A DNA stretch of 64,000 nt from Massilia kyonggiensis. Its GTDB lineage: Bacteria > Pseudomonadota > Gammaproteobacteria > Burkholderiales > Burkholderiaceae_D. Positions 15,287 through 23,622 of the stretch are shown here, one piece after another. Position numbers and translations under genes: made by a program. The notes beneath the pieces are model-generated. The model made no database searches, was not told the DNA's origin, and saw only the letters and a list, made by a program, of their open reading frames with translations. The stretch lies in NCBI RefSeq assembly GCF_024756235.1, contig NZ_JANUGY010000001.1, forward strand, positions 849,711-913,710, written 5' to 3'. Numbering within the stretch: position 1 is the first letter of the stretch; each line of letters opens with the position of its first letter.

Positions 15287-17620
15287 ATGACGCAAGCAAG
15301 CCTTTTCGAACAAACCACTCCCCCCGGCGGCGGCGACGACGCCGAGACGCTGACCCTCTCGACTTTCGCCGAGCGCGCGTACCTGGACTATGCCGTCTCG
15401 GTCGTGAAGGGCCGCGCGCTGCCGGACGTCTCGGACGGCCAGAAGCCCGTCCAGCGCCGCATCCTGTACTCGATGAACGAACTGGGTCTCGGCCCGACCG
15501 CGAAGCCGCGCAAGTCCGCGACCGTCGTCGGCGACGTGCTCGGTAAACTCCACCCGCACGGCGACCAGTCGGTCTACGACGCCCTCGTGCGCATGGCCCA
15601 GGACTTTTCGCTGCGCTACCCGTTGATCGACGGCCAGGGCAACTTCGGCTCGCGCGACGGCGACGGCGCCGCGGCGATGCGTTACACGGAAGCCCGTCTG
15701 ACGCCCGTCTCGCGCCTGCTGCTGGACGAAATCGACATGGGCACCGTCGACTTCCAGCCGAACTACGATGGCTCGACGGAAGAACCGCGCACCCTGCCCG
15801 CGCGCCTGCCGATGCTGCTGCTGAACGGCGCGTCCGGCATCGCGGTCGGCATGGCCACCGAGATCCCGTCGCACAACCTGCGCGAAGTGGCTGCCGCCGC
15901 CGTTGCGATGATCCGCAATCCGAAGATCACGCACGCCGAGCTGATGACCTTCATGCCGGGTCCGGACTATCCGGGCGGCGGCCAGATCATCACCCCGGCA
16001 TCCGCCATCGCCGACATGTACGCGGCCGGCCGCGGTTCGATGAAGGTGCGCGCGCGCTGGAAGATCGAGGAACTGGCGCGCGGCCAGTGGCAGGCCGTCG
16101 TCACGGAACTGCCGCCGGGCGTGTCGTCGCAGCGGGTGCTGGAAGAGATCGAAGAACTGACCAACCCGAAGGTCAAGGTCGGCAAGAAGGCCCTGCTGCC
16201 CGAGCAGCTGACCTTGAAGCAGACGATCCTCGGCGCGCTGGACGCCGTGCGCGACGAATCGGGCCGCGAGGCGCCGGTGCGCCTGGTGTTCGAGCCGAAA
16301 TCGAAGAACCAGGACCAGACCGAATTCATGCTGATGCTGCTGGCGCACACGTCGCTGGAAACGTCGGCACCGATCAACCTCGTGATGATCGGCGGCGACG
16401 GCCGTCCGCGCCAGAAGGGTCTCACCGAGATCCTGCAGGAATGGATCGAGTACCGCTTCGTCACGGTCCGCCGCCGCACGGAATTCAGGCTGGGCAAGGT
16501 CAACGACCGCATCCACATCCTGGAAGGCCGCGAGACCGTCCTGCTGAACATCGATGAAGTCATCCACATCATCCGCAACTCGGACGATCCGAAGGCCGCC
16601 CTCATCGAACGCTTCCGCCTGTCCGAGCGCCAGGCCGAGGACATCCTCGAGATCCGCCTGCGCCAGCTGGCACGCCTGGAAGCGATCAAGATCCAGCAGG
16701 AGCTCGCCGAGCTGCGCGGCGAGAAGGAAAAGCTGGAAGACATCCTCGAGAACCCGAACTCGATGAAGCGCCTGATCATCCGCGAAATCGAGGCCGACTC
16801 GAAGCAGTACGGCGACGACCGCCGCACGCTGATCGAGGAAGCGCAGAAGGCCGTGGCCGAGCAGAAGATCATCGACGAGCCGGTGACCGTCATCGTGTCC
16901 GAGAAGGGCTGGGTGCGCGCGCGTACTGGCGTCGGCCACGATCCGGCCCAGTTCACGTTCAAGGCGGGCGACTCGCTGTACGGCGCGTTCGAGTGCCGCA
17001 CGGTCGACACGCTGCTGTGCGTCGGCGACAACGGCAAGGTGTATTCCGTGCCCGTGGCCGCCCTGCCCGGCGCGCGCGGCGACGGCGTGCCCATCACGAC
17101 GCTCGTGGATCTCTCCGGCGGCGGACGTATCCTGTACTACTACGTGGGCCCGGCCGAGACGCGCCTGCTGCTCGCGACGTCGACCGGCTTCGGCTTCATC
17201 ACGAAGGCCGGCGACATGATCACGCGCCTGAAAGGCGGTAAATCGTTCATCACGCTGGACGACGGCGCCGTGCCGCTGGCGCCGCGCGTCGTGACGGACA
17301 ATGCGGGCGCCATCGCCTGCCTGTCCGAGAAGGGCCGCGTGCTGGTGTTCGGCATCGACGAAATGAAGGTGCTGCAGAACGGTGGCCGCGGCGTGATCCT
17401 GATGGGCCTGGAGCCGAAGGAAAAGCTGCTGGCCGTGCAGCCGATCAGCCAGAAGGGCCTGAACGTGGTCGGCACCTGGGCCGGCGACAAGCCGCGCACG
17501 GTGGAGTTGTTCGCCTCCGGCCTGGAACCGCACTTCGGCAAGCGCGCCAACAAGGGCAAGCCGTTGTCGGCCAAGCTGAAGGCGAAAGACCTCGCGATGC
17601 GCCAGACGGACGGCGGTTGA
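15287..17620 (+). CDS. parC: DNA topoisomerase IV subunit A
   Basis: A 777-residue ParC. The breakage-reunion domain includes [24 protein letters not shown] and the catalytic tyrosine in [10 protein letters not shown] (Tyr about 133). The helical tower and coiled coil follow ([21 protein letters not shown]). The C-terminal beta-pinwheel (from about residue 530) contains repeats such as [21 protein letters not shown]. At the quinolone-resistance position equivalent to E. coli Ser80 this protein has Gln94, and Asp98 stands at Glu84. It pairs with ParE encoded just upstream and ends at a strong terminator. Confidence 0.97.
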   Translation: MTQASLFEQTTPPGGGDDAETLTLSTFAERAYLDYAVSVVKGRALPDVSDGQKPVQRRILYSMNELGLGPTAKPRKSATVVGDVLGKLHPHGDQSVYDALVRMAQDFSLRYPLIDGQGNFGSRDGDGAAAMRYTEARLTPVSRLLLDEIDMGTVDFQPNYDGSTEEPRTLPARLPMLLLNGASGIAVGMATEIPSHNLREVAAAAVAMIRNPKITHAELMTFMPGPDYPGGGQIITPASAIADMYAAGRGSMKVRARWKIEELARGQWQAVVTELPPGVSSQRVLEEIEELTNPKVKVGKKALLPEQLTLKQTILGALDAVRDESGREAPVRLVFEPKSKNQDQTEFMLMLLAHTSLETSAPINLVMIGGDGRPRQKGLTEILQEWIEYRFVTVRRRTEFRLGKVNDRIHILEGRETVLLNIDEVIHIIRNSDDPKAALIERFRLSERQAEDILEIRLRQLARLEAIKIQQELAELRGEKEKLEDILENPNSMKRLIIREIEADSKQYGDDRRTLIEEAQKAVAEQKIIDEPVTVIVSEKGWVRARTGVGHDPAQFTFKAGDSLYGAFECRTVDTLLCVGDNGKVYSVPVAALPGARGDGVPITTLVDLSGGGRILYYYVGPAETRLLLATSTGFGFITKAGDMITRLKGGKSFITLDDGAVPLAPRVVTDNAGAIACLSEKGRVLVFGIDEMKVLQNGGRGVILMGLEPKEKLLAVQPISQKGLNVVGTWAGDKPRTVELFASGLEPHFGKRANKGKPLSAKLKAKDLAMRQTDGG

Positions 17621-17623
17621 TGA

Positions 17624-17659
17624 AAAAACAAACGGACCCGCGCGGGTCCGTTTGTTTTT
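17624..17659. terminator. Strong bidirectional terminator after parC
   Basis: A perfect 17-bp stem (17624-17640 pairing with 17643-17659) has a minimal CG loop. The stem has A and T tracts at its base, so it works for both the rightward parEC transcript and the leftward transcript of the next gene. Confidence 0.92.
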
Positions 17660-17673
17660 GGGCGACCTACCGA

Positions 17674-18207
17674 TTACTTGGCGGCGTCCTTGTGTGCTTC
17701 GGCGGTGGCTTCGGCACGCTTTTCGTTGGCCTTGGCGTGGGCCTTGGCTTTATCGGCGTTGGCGTCCACGATCTTCTTCTGGGCCTTTTCGTCGGCCTTG
17801 ATCATGGTCTTCTGCGCGTCGTAATTCGCTTCGGCGGTCTTTTCCTCGGCCTTGGCGGCAGCCTTGGCCTTGTCTTCCGGATCAGCCTTGGCGACTTTCT
17901 CGTTGGCCTTGTCGACTTTCTTCACGGCCTTGTCGTGGGCCTTGGCCTTCTTCTCGTTGGCCTTGTCGACGGCCTTGTTGATCTTCTCGTCCTGCTTCGA
18001 CATCTCCTTGGCTTCCTTCTCGTTGGCCTTGGCGATCTTCTTGTCGGCATCGGCATTGCCGGTCGAGGTCGTACCAGCCGTGCCGCTCTGGCCCGACGAC
18101 ATGGTGGTGTCGGTGGTCGTGACCGGGGTGGCCGGCGCGGTGGTGGACTGGGCGTAGACCGAGGTGGCGAACAGGCCGGCGATCAGGGTGGCGAGCAGTT
18201 TATTCAT
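17674..18207 (-). CDS. Secreted Lys/Ala/Glu-rich low-complexity protein
   Basis: A 177-residue protein with a Sec signal peptide (MNKLLATLIAGLFATSVYAQ). A Ser/Thr-rich spacer follows, then about 125 residues of degenerate K/A/E/D repeats around the units KANEKxAKA and DKAxKK, predicted as a long charged helix. The composition resembles histone-H1 tails, but the signal peptide places it outside the cytoplasm. No enzymatic motif. It shares an identical 18-nt promoter element with the next secreted gene upstream on the same strand. Likely a stress-related or envelope-associated protein; function unknown. Confidence 0.75.
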   Translation of the reverse strand: MNKLLATLIAGLFATSVYAQSTTAPATPVTTTDTTMSSGQSGTAGTTSTGNADADKKIAKANEKEAKEMSKQDEKINKAVDKANEKKAKAHDKAVKKVDKANEKVAKADPEDKAKAAAKAEEKTAEANYDAQKTMIKADEKAQKKIVDANADKAKAHAKANEKRAEATAEAHKDAAK

Positions 18208-18277
18208 CGTAGTTCTCCTGAAGATAATGGTGGGGCGCGCCGTGGCGCGTCATATGTTTTTGTTAAGTCAGGGCTTC

Positions 18278-18319
18278 AGAATATGCTTTCGACAACTTCC
18301 GCTCTGTTCGGCAGCGCAC
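18278..18319 (-). promoter_or_regulatory. Promoter with shared 18-nt upstream motif (copy 1)
   Basis: On the minus strand GTGCGCTGCCGAACAGAG (18302-18319) is followed after exactly 18 bases by TATTCT (18278-18283) as -10. Predicted start near 18271 gives a leader of about 64 nt to the ATG at 18207. The same motif and spacing recur at 18908-18949. Confidence 0.6.
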
Positions 18320-18360
18320 GCAGTACATACTGGTCATCATCCAATTTGTGACAAGATTTT

Positions 18361-18873
18361 TCAGCGCTGGGCCGCCTTCTCGGCCCCCTTGCGTTTCGAC
18401 TCGGCGTGTTTTTTCTTGCTTGCCTTTACGGACGCTTCCGTTTTCATGCGGCTGCCCGGCGGCTCTTTCACGGCGCGCGCGTTCGCCTGCATGACTTCGC
18501 TCTCGGCCTTCGTGCCGGCCTTGCCGCGTCCGCCGGTGGCAGCCGCATCGGGGGCGGTGTTGTTGGGCGCCGTCGTGTTGGTGGCCTGGGCATTCACGCT
18601 GTCGGCCTTGCCCGGCGCGAGATTGATGACGGCCGTGCTCTTGCCGACGACCTGTCCGGCATGGTTGACGCCGGCAGCCTGACGGCCCGTGGCGTCATGT
18701 GCGGAACCGGTGTTCGCGGTGCCGTCCGTGCGCAGGCCCGTGCCGGACACGCCGGCGGCCGTGGTGTTGTGGCCGGACACGGCCTGGCCGATCGGTGCCG
18801 TGTTGGCGGTGGTCTGTGCCCAGGCCGACGAAGCCAGCAGGGCGCACGCGAGGGTGGGGAGGAATTTTTTCAT
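18361..18873 (-). CDS. Secreted low-complexity protein, 170 aa
   Basis: The ATG at 18873 opens a signal peptide (MKKFLPTLACALLASSAWA). The mature part is rich in Ala, Thr, Asn and Gly (TTANTAPIGQAVSGHNTTAAG, with further NTTAPNN stretches) and ends in a highly basic tail (KASKKKHAESKRKGAEKAAQR). No domain is recognised. Predicted periplasmic or extracellular and disordered. Its promoter carries the same 18-nt element and -10 spacing as the Lys/Ala-rich gene downstream, so the two are probably co-regulated although separately transcribed. Confidence 0.7.
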   Translation of the reverse strand: MKKFLPTLACALLASSAWAQTTANTAPIGQAVSGHNTTAAGVSGTGLRTDGTANTGSAHDATGRQAAGVNHAGQVVGKSTAVINLAPGKADSVNAQATNTTAPNNTAPDAAATGGRGKAGTKAESEVMQANARAVKEPPGSRMKTEASVKASKKKHAESKRKGAEKAAQR

Positions 18874-18907
18874 GATGATCTCGTTTCGAAGGTGGTTCGT
18901 CGAAACG

Positions 18908-18949
18908 AGGATAGGTGCGCCGCCCGGGTGACTCTGTTCGGCAGCGCAC
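18908..18949 (-). promoter_or_regulatory. Promoter with shared 18-nt upstream motif (copy 2)
   Basis: The same GTGCGCTGCCGAACAGAG (18932-18949, minus strand), then 18 bases, then TATCCT (18908-18913). Predicted start near 18901, about 28 nt before the ATG at 18873. The sequence between motif and -10 differs completely from copy 1, so only the motif and the spacing are conserved. Confidence 0.6.
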
Positions 18950-18958
18950 CCGCCGGCG

Positions 18959-20362
18959 CTACTTCCTGGCCGGGCGGCCCGCGTACAGGTCGATGATGTC
19001 GCTGATGCCGTCCTGGCAGACGGGGCAGAATTCACCGCTGCGGTCGAACATGATGCATTGCATGGCCGGACGGTAATAACCCGTCGCTTCGTAGTTCGCG
19101 CCTTCAAACGCGCCGATCGCCTTGCGGTATTTTGCCTGCGCAAACAGGGCATTCGAGTGCGCCAGGTCTTCGCGGAACAGCGCGCTCATCTCCGATTCCG
19201 GCCGGTTGGCCGCCCGCAGCGCCGCACGCTTTTTCTGGTACTCGCGCGAATACGCTTCGTACTCGGCCTTGGGCCACGGCGTCGGCAACGGCGTGCCGGC
19301 CTGCACGTATTTCTTCCACTTCAGGCGGGCCGGATCGCGCAGCGCCGTCACGTTCGGCTCCCACGGTTCCATGCGCGCCCCGCTGGATTGGTACGCGACG
19401 GGCGACGTGTAGTACTCGTCGGCCAGCCCGGCGAAGTGGTGGCCGAACTCGTGCACGAACAAATAGTCCGCCCAGTCATTGTTCGCGGCCGCCGTGCTGA
19501 ACTGGCCGAAGATGCCGCCGCCGCCATACGTGTCGTTGTTGACGAGGATCTCGATGAATTCGTACGGCGCGTACTGCGCGATGTCGCGCAATGACCGATT
19601 GTCCAGGGTCAGCACATAGCGCTCGCTGCCGAAGATGTCGTAGCGCGTGCCCAGCGCGGACGCGTGATGCACGCCCGTCGACGGCCGCGACACGCCCGAC
19701 TCCTGCGTCGGCACGGCCAGCGCCCAAACGTTGAAATCGTTCGCGCGCTCCTTGAACGGCGACACCTCGAACAAATGCTGCGCGAGGCGGCGCACGGCCG
19801 CTTCGAACTTCGGCATCTCGGCCTGCGTATAACCGTCGCCCAGCACGAGCAGGTCGACCTTGTGCGGTGACGGTCCGCTGACCTTGATCGGAATCGGTTG
19901 CGCGGGCGCCGGCCCCTGGGCGCGCACGACATCCTGCGCATCCGTGTCGACGTCGACGCTCCACGCGACGGAAAACTGGTTGCGCTCGTCGCGCTTCAGG
20001 ATGCGCACGCGCACGGGACGGTCCGGCTTCGGGAAACGCACGGACTCATGAAACCCGCGGCTGAGTTTATTGGCCTCTTCCGTCGTTTTCCACTCGCCGA
20101 ACACAGTGGAAAAGTCGCGTGAATACAACAAGTCTCCCGTCTTCGCATCGGCCACTTCGACGCGGTTGTTGCCACGGTTGGTGTCGTCGAATGGGCGGGA
20201 CATGTCGCCAGGCCACGGCAGCGGTTCGATCAATACGCGCTCGATGGCGTACTGTTCGGACAGCGCATTACCGCTGTGCATGTAGTCGACGCGGACGGTA
20301 GCGGGCTGGGCGGCCAGGGCCAGCGCGGGGAAGGCCAGCAGGGGTAGCAGTGCTCGGAGCAT
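18959..20362 (-). CDS. Secreted M64 (IgA-peptidase-type) zinc metallopeptidase
   Basis: A 467-residue exported peptidase with signal peptide MLRALLPLLAFPALALA. Residues about 20-150 form an N-terminal beta-rich domain (VRVDYMHSGNALSEQYAIER). The M64 catalytic domain follows with LLVLGDGYTQAEMPKFEA and the zinc motif HEFGHHFAGLADEYY (His304, Glu305, His308, Asp315 by count). A late Cys pair, FCPVCQDG, is typical of the family. M64 was defined on Clostridium ramosum IgA peptidase, but in environmental bacteria the substrates are unknown. The next gene upstream on this strand ends 13 bp away, so they may be co-transcribed. Confidence 0.88.
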   Translation of the reverse strand: MLRALLPLLAFPALALAAQPATVRVDYMHSGNALSEQYAIERVLIEPLPWPGDMSRPFDDTNRGNNRVEVADAKTGDLLYSRDFSTVFGEWKTTEEANKLSRGFHESVRFPKPDRPVRVRILKRDERNQFSVAWSVDVDTDAQDVVRAQGPAPAQPIPIKVSGPSPHKVDLLVLGDGYTQAEMPKFEAAVRRLAQHLFEVSPFKERANDFNVWALAVPTQESGVSRPSTGVHHASALGTRYDIFGSERYVLTLDNRSLRDIAQYAPYEFIEILVNNDTYGGGGIFGQFSTAAANNDWADYLFVHEFGHHFAGLADEYYTSPVAYQSSGARMEPWEPNVTALRDPARLKWKKYVQAGTPLPTPWPKAEYEAYSREYQKKRAALRAANRPESEMSALFREDLAHSNALFAQAKYRKAIGAFEGANYEATGYYRPAMQCIMFDRSGEFCPVCQDGISDIIDLYAGRPARK

Positions 20363-20375
20363 GTGGTCTCCGTCG

Positions 20376-21044
20376 TCAATGCGCGGAGGCCACGGCGGCG
20401 TCGGCCTTCGGCAGGCTCTTCAGCAAGCCCTGCAAATTGCCGTCGACGCTGCTGTAGGCGCTGCGCAGCTGGGTCAGCGTCTTGAGCATCTGGTGCGGAG
20501 TGGCCGAGCCCGTTTCGAGGTCGCTCAGCGTGTCCATCAGGCGCGGGCCGTCGATGAAGGTCGCGTTGCCGACGGTCGTGAGTGTCTGTATGTCGCGGAT
20601 ATCGGCGTAGGCTGTCACATAGCGCTGCAACTGCTCGTCCGGCATCCAGGTGACGGCCTGGTTGGCGATGGCGGCGTCCCACGCTTCATGGCGCAGCGTG
20701 GGCAGCTTGATGGCGAGGTTGAGGCCGCCCTTCCAGTCGGTCTTGAAGCGTGACATCAACGCATCGTCAGCCACCTTGTCCTGAATGCCCTGCAACAGCT
20801 CGGCACGGACCCGCTGGATCTCTTTCAGGTCGCTTTCATTTCGCGCGAGCACGTCCTTGAGATCCTTTGCGTTGAGACGCAATTCGGCCTCGATCTTCTC
20901 GGCGGCCTCGTGCGCCAGGTGCTTGTGGTGGATGCTCTGTACGGCGTGCTCGAGCGCCAGGGCGGTCAGGATCGAGATGACGATCATCACGTACTCGCCG
21001 CCGAACTCCTTCAGCTTCTTCGATTTCGGAACCTCGAAATGCAT
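20376..21044 (-). CDS. Membrane-anchored protein of unknown function, 222 aa
   Basis: Family not recognised. A single N-terminal transmembrane helix (GGEYVMIVISILTALALEHAVQ) is preceded by a short basic segment. The rest, about 180 residues, is helical and extracytoplasmic or cytoplasmic (orientation uncertain): KIEAELRLNAKDLKDVLARNESDLKEIQRVRAELLQ looks like a coiled coil. The gene lies 13 bp upstream of the M64 peptidase gene and is presumably in the same transcript. Confidence 0.7.
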   Translation of the reverse strand: MHFEVPKSKKLKEFGGEYVMIVISILTALALEHAVQSIHHKHLAHEAAEKIEAELRLNAKDLKDVLARNESDLKEIQRVRAELLQGIQDKVADDALMSRFKTDWKGGLNLAIKLPTLRHEAWDAAIANQAVTWMPDEQLQRYVTAYADIRDIQTLTTVGNATFIDGPRLMDTLSDLETGSATPHQMLKTLTQLRSAYSSVDGNLQGLLKSLPKADAAVASAH

Positions 21045-21077
21045 GGTGGACCCTGTGCTAAATGTAAAACTTGCAAT

Positions 21078-21560
21078 CTAGCGCAGGTTTGGATTTCTGA
21101 CAATCAACCGCCAATGCTCCCAGTCCGGATCGGGCGCGCCGCCGAAGCGGCGATACAGGCGTTTCGCGCCTTCGTTGGTCGGGAGCACGAGCCACGTGAT
21201 CTGTCCCGCGCCGATACGCTCCGCCTCCCCCCGCAAGCCGGCCAGCAGGTCTGCCGCGATGCCCCGGTTCCGGTACGCGGGGGCGACAAACAATTCCTTC
21301 AGCGTCACGGTCGGGCGCAGGTCGTACGTAAATGCCTGGACGAGCCAGACGGCATAGCCGGCGAGCTGTCCGCCCTCTCCTTGCGCGACGAGGATCCCGC
21401 ACTGGGCACCTGGCCCGAACGCGCGGGTGCACAGGTCGTGCGCCGTCACCCGGAACCGGGGAAGGTAGCCCTCGAACGCCGCCAGTGCGCGCATCATGCC
21501 GATGAGCGCCTCGGCGTCGTCCGGCCGGGCCGGCCGGATCGGACAGCGTTCAAGCGCCAT
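21078..21560 (-). CDS. GNAT-family N-acetyltransferase
   Basis: A 160-residue GNAT enzyme. It has IRPARPDDAEALIGMMRALAAFEGY at the N-terminus, the core strand TVTLKELFVAPAYRNRGIAADLLAGL with the acetyl-CoA-binding R-x-x-G-I-A motif, and the end GAKRLYRRFG. The layout resembles spermidine/diamine acetyltransferase-like GNATs, but the substrate is not certain. Start at ATG 21560; it overlaps the upstream rhodanese gene by 11 bp, so the two are translationally coupled. Confidence 0.87.
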   Translation of the reverse strand: MALERCPIRPARPDDAEALIGMMRALAAFEGYLPRFRVTAHDLCTRAFGPGAQCGILVAQGEGGQLAGYAVWLVQAFTYDLRPTVTLKELFVAPAYRNRGIAADLLAGLRGEAERIGAGQITWLVLPTNEGAKRLYRRFGGAPDPDWEHWRLIVRNPNLR

Positions 21561-21954
21561 CGCCGGCCGCCAGCGCAAACCCTTCGTCGATCCAGCCCGT
21601 GATCCCGCCGATCATCAGCTTGACGGGCCGCCCCAGCTTCGCCAGCCGGTACGCCGCGCGGTGCGCGCCGTTGCAATGCGGGCCAGCGCAATAGACGACG
21701 AACAAGGTGTCCATCGGATAGTCACGCAGCTTGGCCTCGACGATTTTCCCGTGCGTCATGCTGACGGCCTGCGGCACGTGGCCGCGCGCATACAGGTCGG
21801 GGCTGCGCGCGTCGAACAGGACGAAATCCTGCCTGCCGTTGACGATGGCGTCGTGGACGTCCCAGCAATCCGTCTCGAATTCGAAGGCGGTGCCGAAGTG
21901 GGCGATGGCGCGGTCGCTGGCGGCGGCGGGGATGGCGGATACGGATGAGGTCAT
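21550..21954 (-). CDS. Rhodanese-domain protein
   Basis: A 134-residue single-domain rhodanese. It has VLFDARSPDLYARGHVPQAVSM (substrate-loop approach), the active-site loop VVYCAGPHCNGAHRAAYRLAKLG with the catalytic Cys, and the end MIGGITGWIDEGF. Rhodaneses transfer sulfane sulfur or serve as persulfide carriers. It is cytoplasmic, with no signal peptide. It forms an operon with the GNAT gene downstream and is divergent from the GlxA-like regulator, which may control it. Confidence 0.88.
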   Translation of the reverse strand: MTSSVSAIPAAASDRAIAHFGTAFEFETDCWDVHDAIVNGRQDFVLFDARSPDLYARGHVPQAVSMTHGKIVEAKLRDYPMDTLFVVYCAGPHCNGAHRAAYRLAKLGRPVKLMIGGITGWIDEGFALAAGDGA

Positions 21955-22043
21955 GGGTTTCTCCTTGCAGTGAGACGCCAGTGTCGCAGCCGCGGCGCCG
22001 TCACGGCAGTGCCTTGCGCGACAGAAATTGGTAACATCGCGTC

Positions 22044-23006
22044 ATGAACCACCATGTCGCCATCGTCGCCTACGACGGCCTGTGCACCTTCGAATTCGGC
22101 TGTGCCATCGAGCTGTTCGCCCTCGAGCGTCCGGAACTGGGCGTGCGCTGGTACCACCACGCCGTGTGCGCCGTCGAACCCGGTCCGCTGCGCGCGATGG
22201 GCGGCCTGACCGTGCACGTGCCGCACGGCCTCGACGCCCTCGCCCACGCGGACACCATCGTCATCCCCGGCTGGCGCGACCGGTTCGAAGCCCCGCCGCC
22301 CGCCCTCGTCGACGCCCTGCGCGCGGCGCACGCACGCGGGGCACGCCTGTGCTCGATCTGCTCGGGCGCGTACGTGCTCGCGTATGCGGGCCTGCTGGAC
22401 GGCCGCCGGGCGACCACGCACTGGCGCTACCTGGACGACCTGCACGCCCGCTTCCCGGCCATCGCAATCGACCCGGACGCGCTGTACGTCGAAGATGTAA
22501 ACATCGTCACGTCGGCCGGTTCCGCGGCCGGCCTCGACATGCTGCTGCACCTCGTGCGTGCCGACTTCGGCACGGAGGTCGCCAACCGGGTCGCGCAACG
22601 CCTCGTGATCCCGGCGCACCGCGACGGCGACCAGGCCCAGCGCGTGGCGCGTCCGGTGCCCGATGCCGGCGTGGACACCATCGCCCGCCTGATGGACAGG
22701 GTCCGCGAAACCATCCGCGCCGAGCACACGGTCGCGTCGATGGCGGCCGAGGCACGCCTGGGGACGCGCACCTTCCAGCGCCGCTTCAAGGAAAGGACGG
22801 GTCTGGCGCCGCTCGGCTGGCTCGTGCGCGAACGGGTGGCCCTCGCCGCGCAATTGCTGGAGTCGCGGCCGTCGCTCCCTATCGATGCAGTGGCCGACCT
22901 GGCCGGGCTCGGCTCGGCCGAATCGCTGCGCCGCCATTTCCGTGCGCATGGTCTCGCACCGCCGGGACGGTATCGCCGCCAGAGCAGCGAGCGGGCCATG
23001 GCGTGA
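22044..23006 (+). CDS. GlxA/FtrA-type AraC regulator with DJ-1/PfpI domain
   Basis: A 320-residue regulator. The N-terminal DJ-1/PfpI amidotransferase-like domain (about 1-190) has the nucleophile-elbow-like ICSGAYVLAYAGLL. The C-terminal AraC/XylS DNA-binding region (about 215-315) has two helix-turn-helices, VASMAAEARLGTRTFQRRFKERTG and IDAVADLAGLGSAESLRRHFRAHG, ending PPGRYRRQ. Such GlxA-type proteins sense small metabolites. It is divergent from the rhodanese-GNAT operon, its most probable target by position. Confidence 0.9.
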   Translation: MNHHVAIVAYDGLCTFEFGCAIELFALERPELGVRWYHHAVCAVEPGPLRAMGGLTVHVPHGLDALAHADTIVIPGWRDRFEAPPPALVDALRAAHARGARLCSICSGAYVLAYAGLLDGRRATTHWRYLDDLHARFPAIAIDPDALYVEDVNIVTSAGSAAGLDMLLHLVRADFGTEVANRVAQRLVIPAHRDGDQAQRVARPVPDAGVDTIARLMDRVRETIRAEHTVASMAAEARLGTRTFQRRFKERTGLAPLGWLVRERVALAAQLLESRPSLPIDAVADLAGLGSAESLRRHFRAHGLAPPGRYRRQSSERAMA

Positions 23007-23076
23007 TTTTTGGAGAGACCGATCGGGGATTTCGTCATTACAATAAAAAGTCTTGTCGAATCGATCGGAGGATCCG

Positions 23077-23364
23077 ATGTACGTGGTGCTTCTGAAATTT
23101 GCAGAAAACAAGAGCCGGGCCGGCGACTTCATGCAGGAACACAATGCGTGGATCCGGCAGGGACTCGATGACGGTGTCTTCCTCCTCGTCGGCAGCCTGC
23201 AGCCGAGCCTGGGCGGTGCGATCCTGGCCCATGGCGTGCCGCCGGCGGACCTGCAGGCACGTGTTGATGCCGATCCGTTCGTCGTCCACGGCATCGTCCG
23301 GGCCGAGATCCTCGAGATCAAGCCCGGCAAGGCGGATCCCCGGCTGGACTTCCTGCTCGCATGA
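23077..23364 (+). CDS. YciI-family protein
   Basis: A 95-residue YciI/DGPF-type alpha/beta protein. It begins MYVVLLKFAENKSRAGDFMQEHNAWI and contains GVFLLVGSLQPSLGGAIL and ADPFVVHGIVRAEILEIKPG. YciI proteins have a conserved His-Asp pair and act as small dehydratases or hydrolases; the substrate is unknown. The ATG at 23077 is favoured by the GGAGG ribosome site 6-7 bases ahead. Downstream lies a relic of a tag gene. Confidence 0.87.
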   Translation: MYVVLLKFAENKSRAGDFMQEHNAWIRQGLDDGVFLLVGSLQPSLGGAILAHGVPPADLQARVDADPFVVHGIVRAEILEIKPGKADPRLDFLLA

Positions 23365-23389
23365 GCGGGATGTTCATTGCAGCGGACGG

Positions 23390-23545
23390 CCAGCCGCGCG
23401 GCTGTTGGCCGACGAAGGCATCGTCCGTCACCGCGGCAAGATCGAAGCGGTAATCAACAACGCCAGCATCGCCAGGGACCTGGTCTCACGCGAGGGCTCG
23501 CTGGCCGCCTTTTTCTGGCGCTACGCGCCGGACTGGGGGGTTGAT
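23390..23545 (+). pseudogene. tag: Remnant of DNA-3-methyladenine glycosylase I (tag)
   Basis: The frame through this stretch encodes ARLLADEGIVRHRGKIEAVI followed by NN, a short divergent part and GSLAAFFWRYAP, which is the middle of Tag. Everything N-terminal (including the zinc-binding start) and C-terminal is absent, and no start codon belongs to it. The frame runs out of the preceding gene's shifted frame. It is a decayed fragment, about 50 codons out of the usual 180-190. Confidence 0.75.
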
Positions 23546-23622
23546 CAACGACCATGCCGGGCAATGCGTCATCCGGGCCAAGGTCGCGCAGGCACGCGGG
23601 CAATTCGAACGCCCGCGCGGCG

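Noticed and set aside
13295..17533. A 1412-codon open frame antisense to parE and parC
   Set aside because: It is a GC-skew shadow: the product is rich in Arg, His, Ala and Gln without domains, and the opposite strand encodes two unmistakable topoisomerase subunits.
23535..23622. A possible further coding remnant after the tag fragment (frame with LINDHAGQCVIRAKVAQARG)
   Set aside because: No similarity I can recognise, short, and without start or stop logic; left as non-coding.
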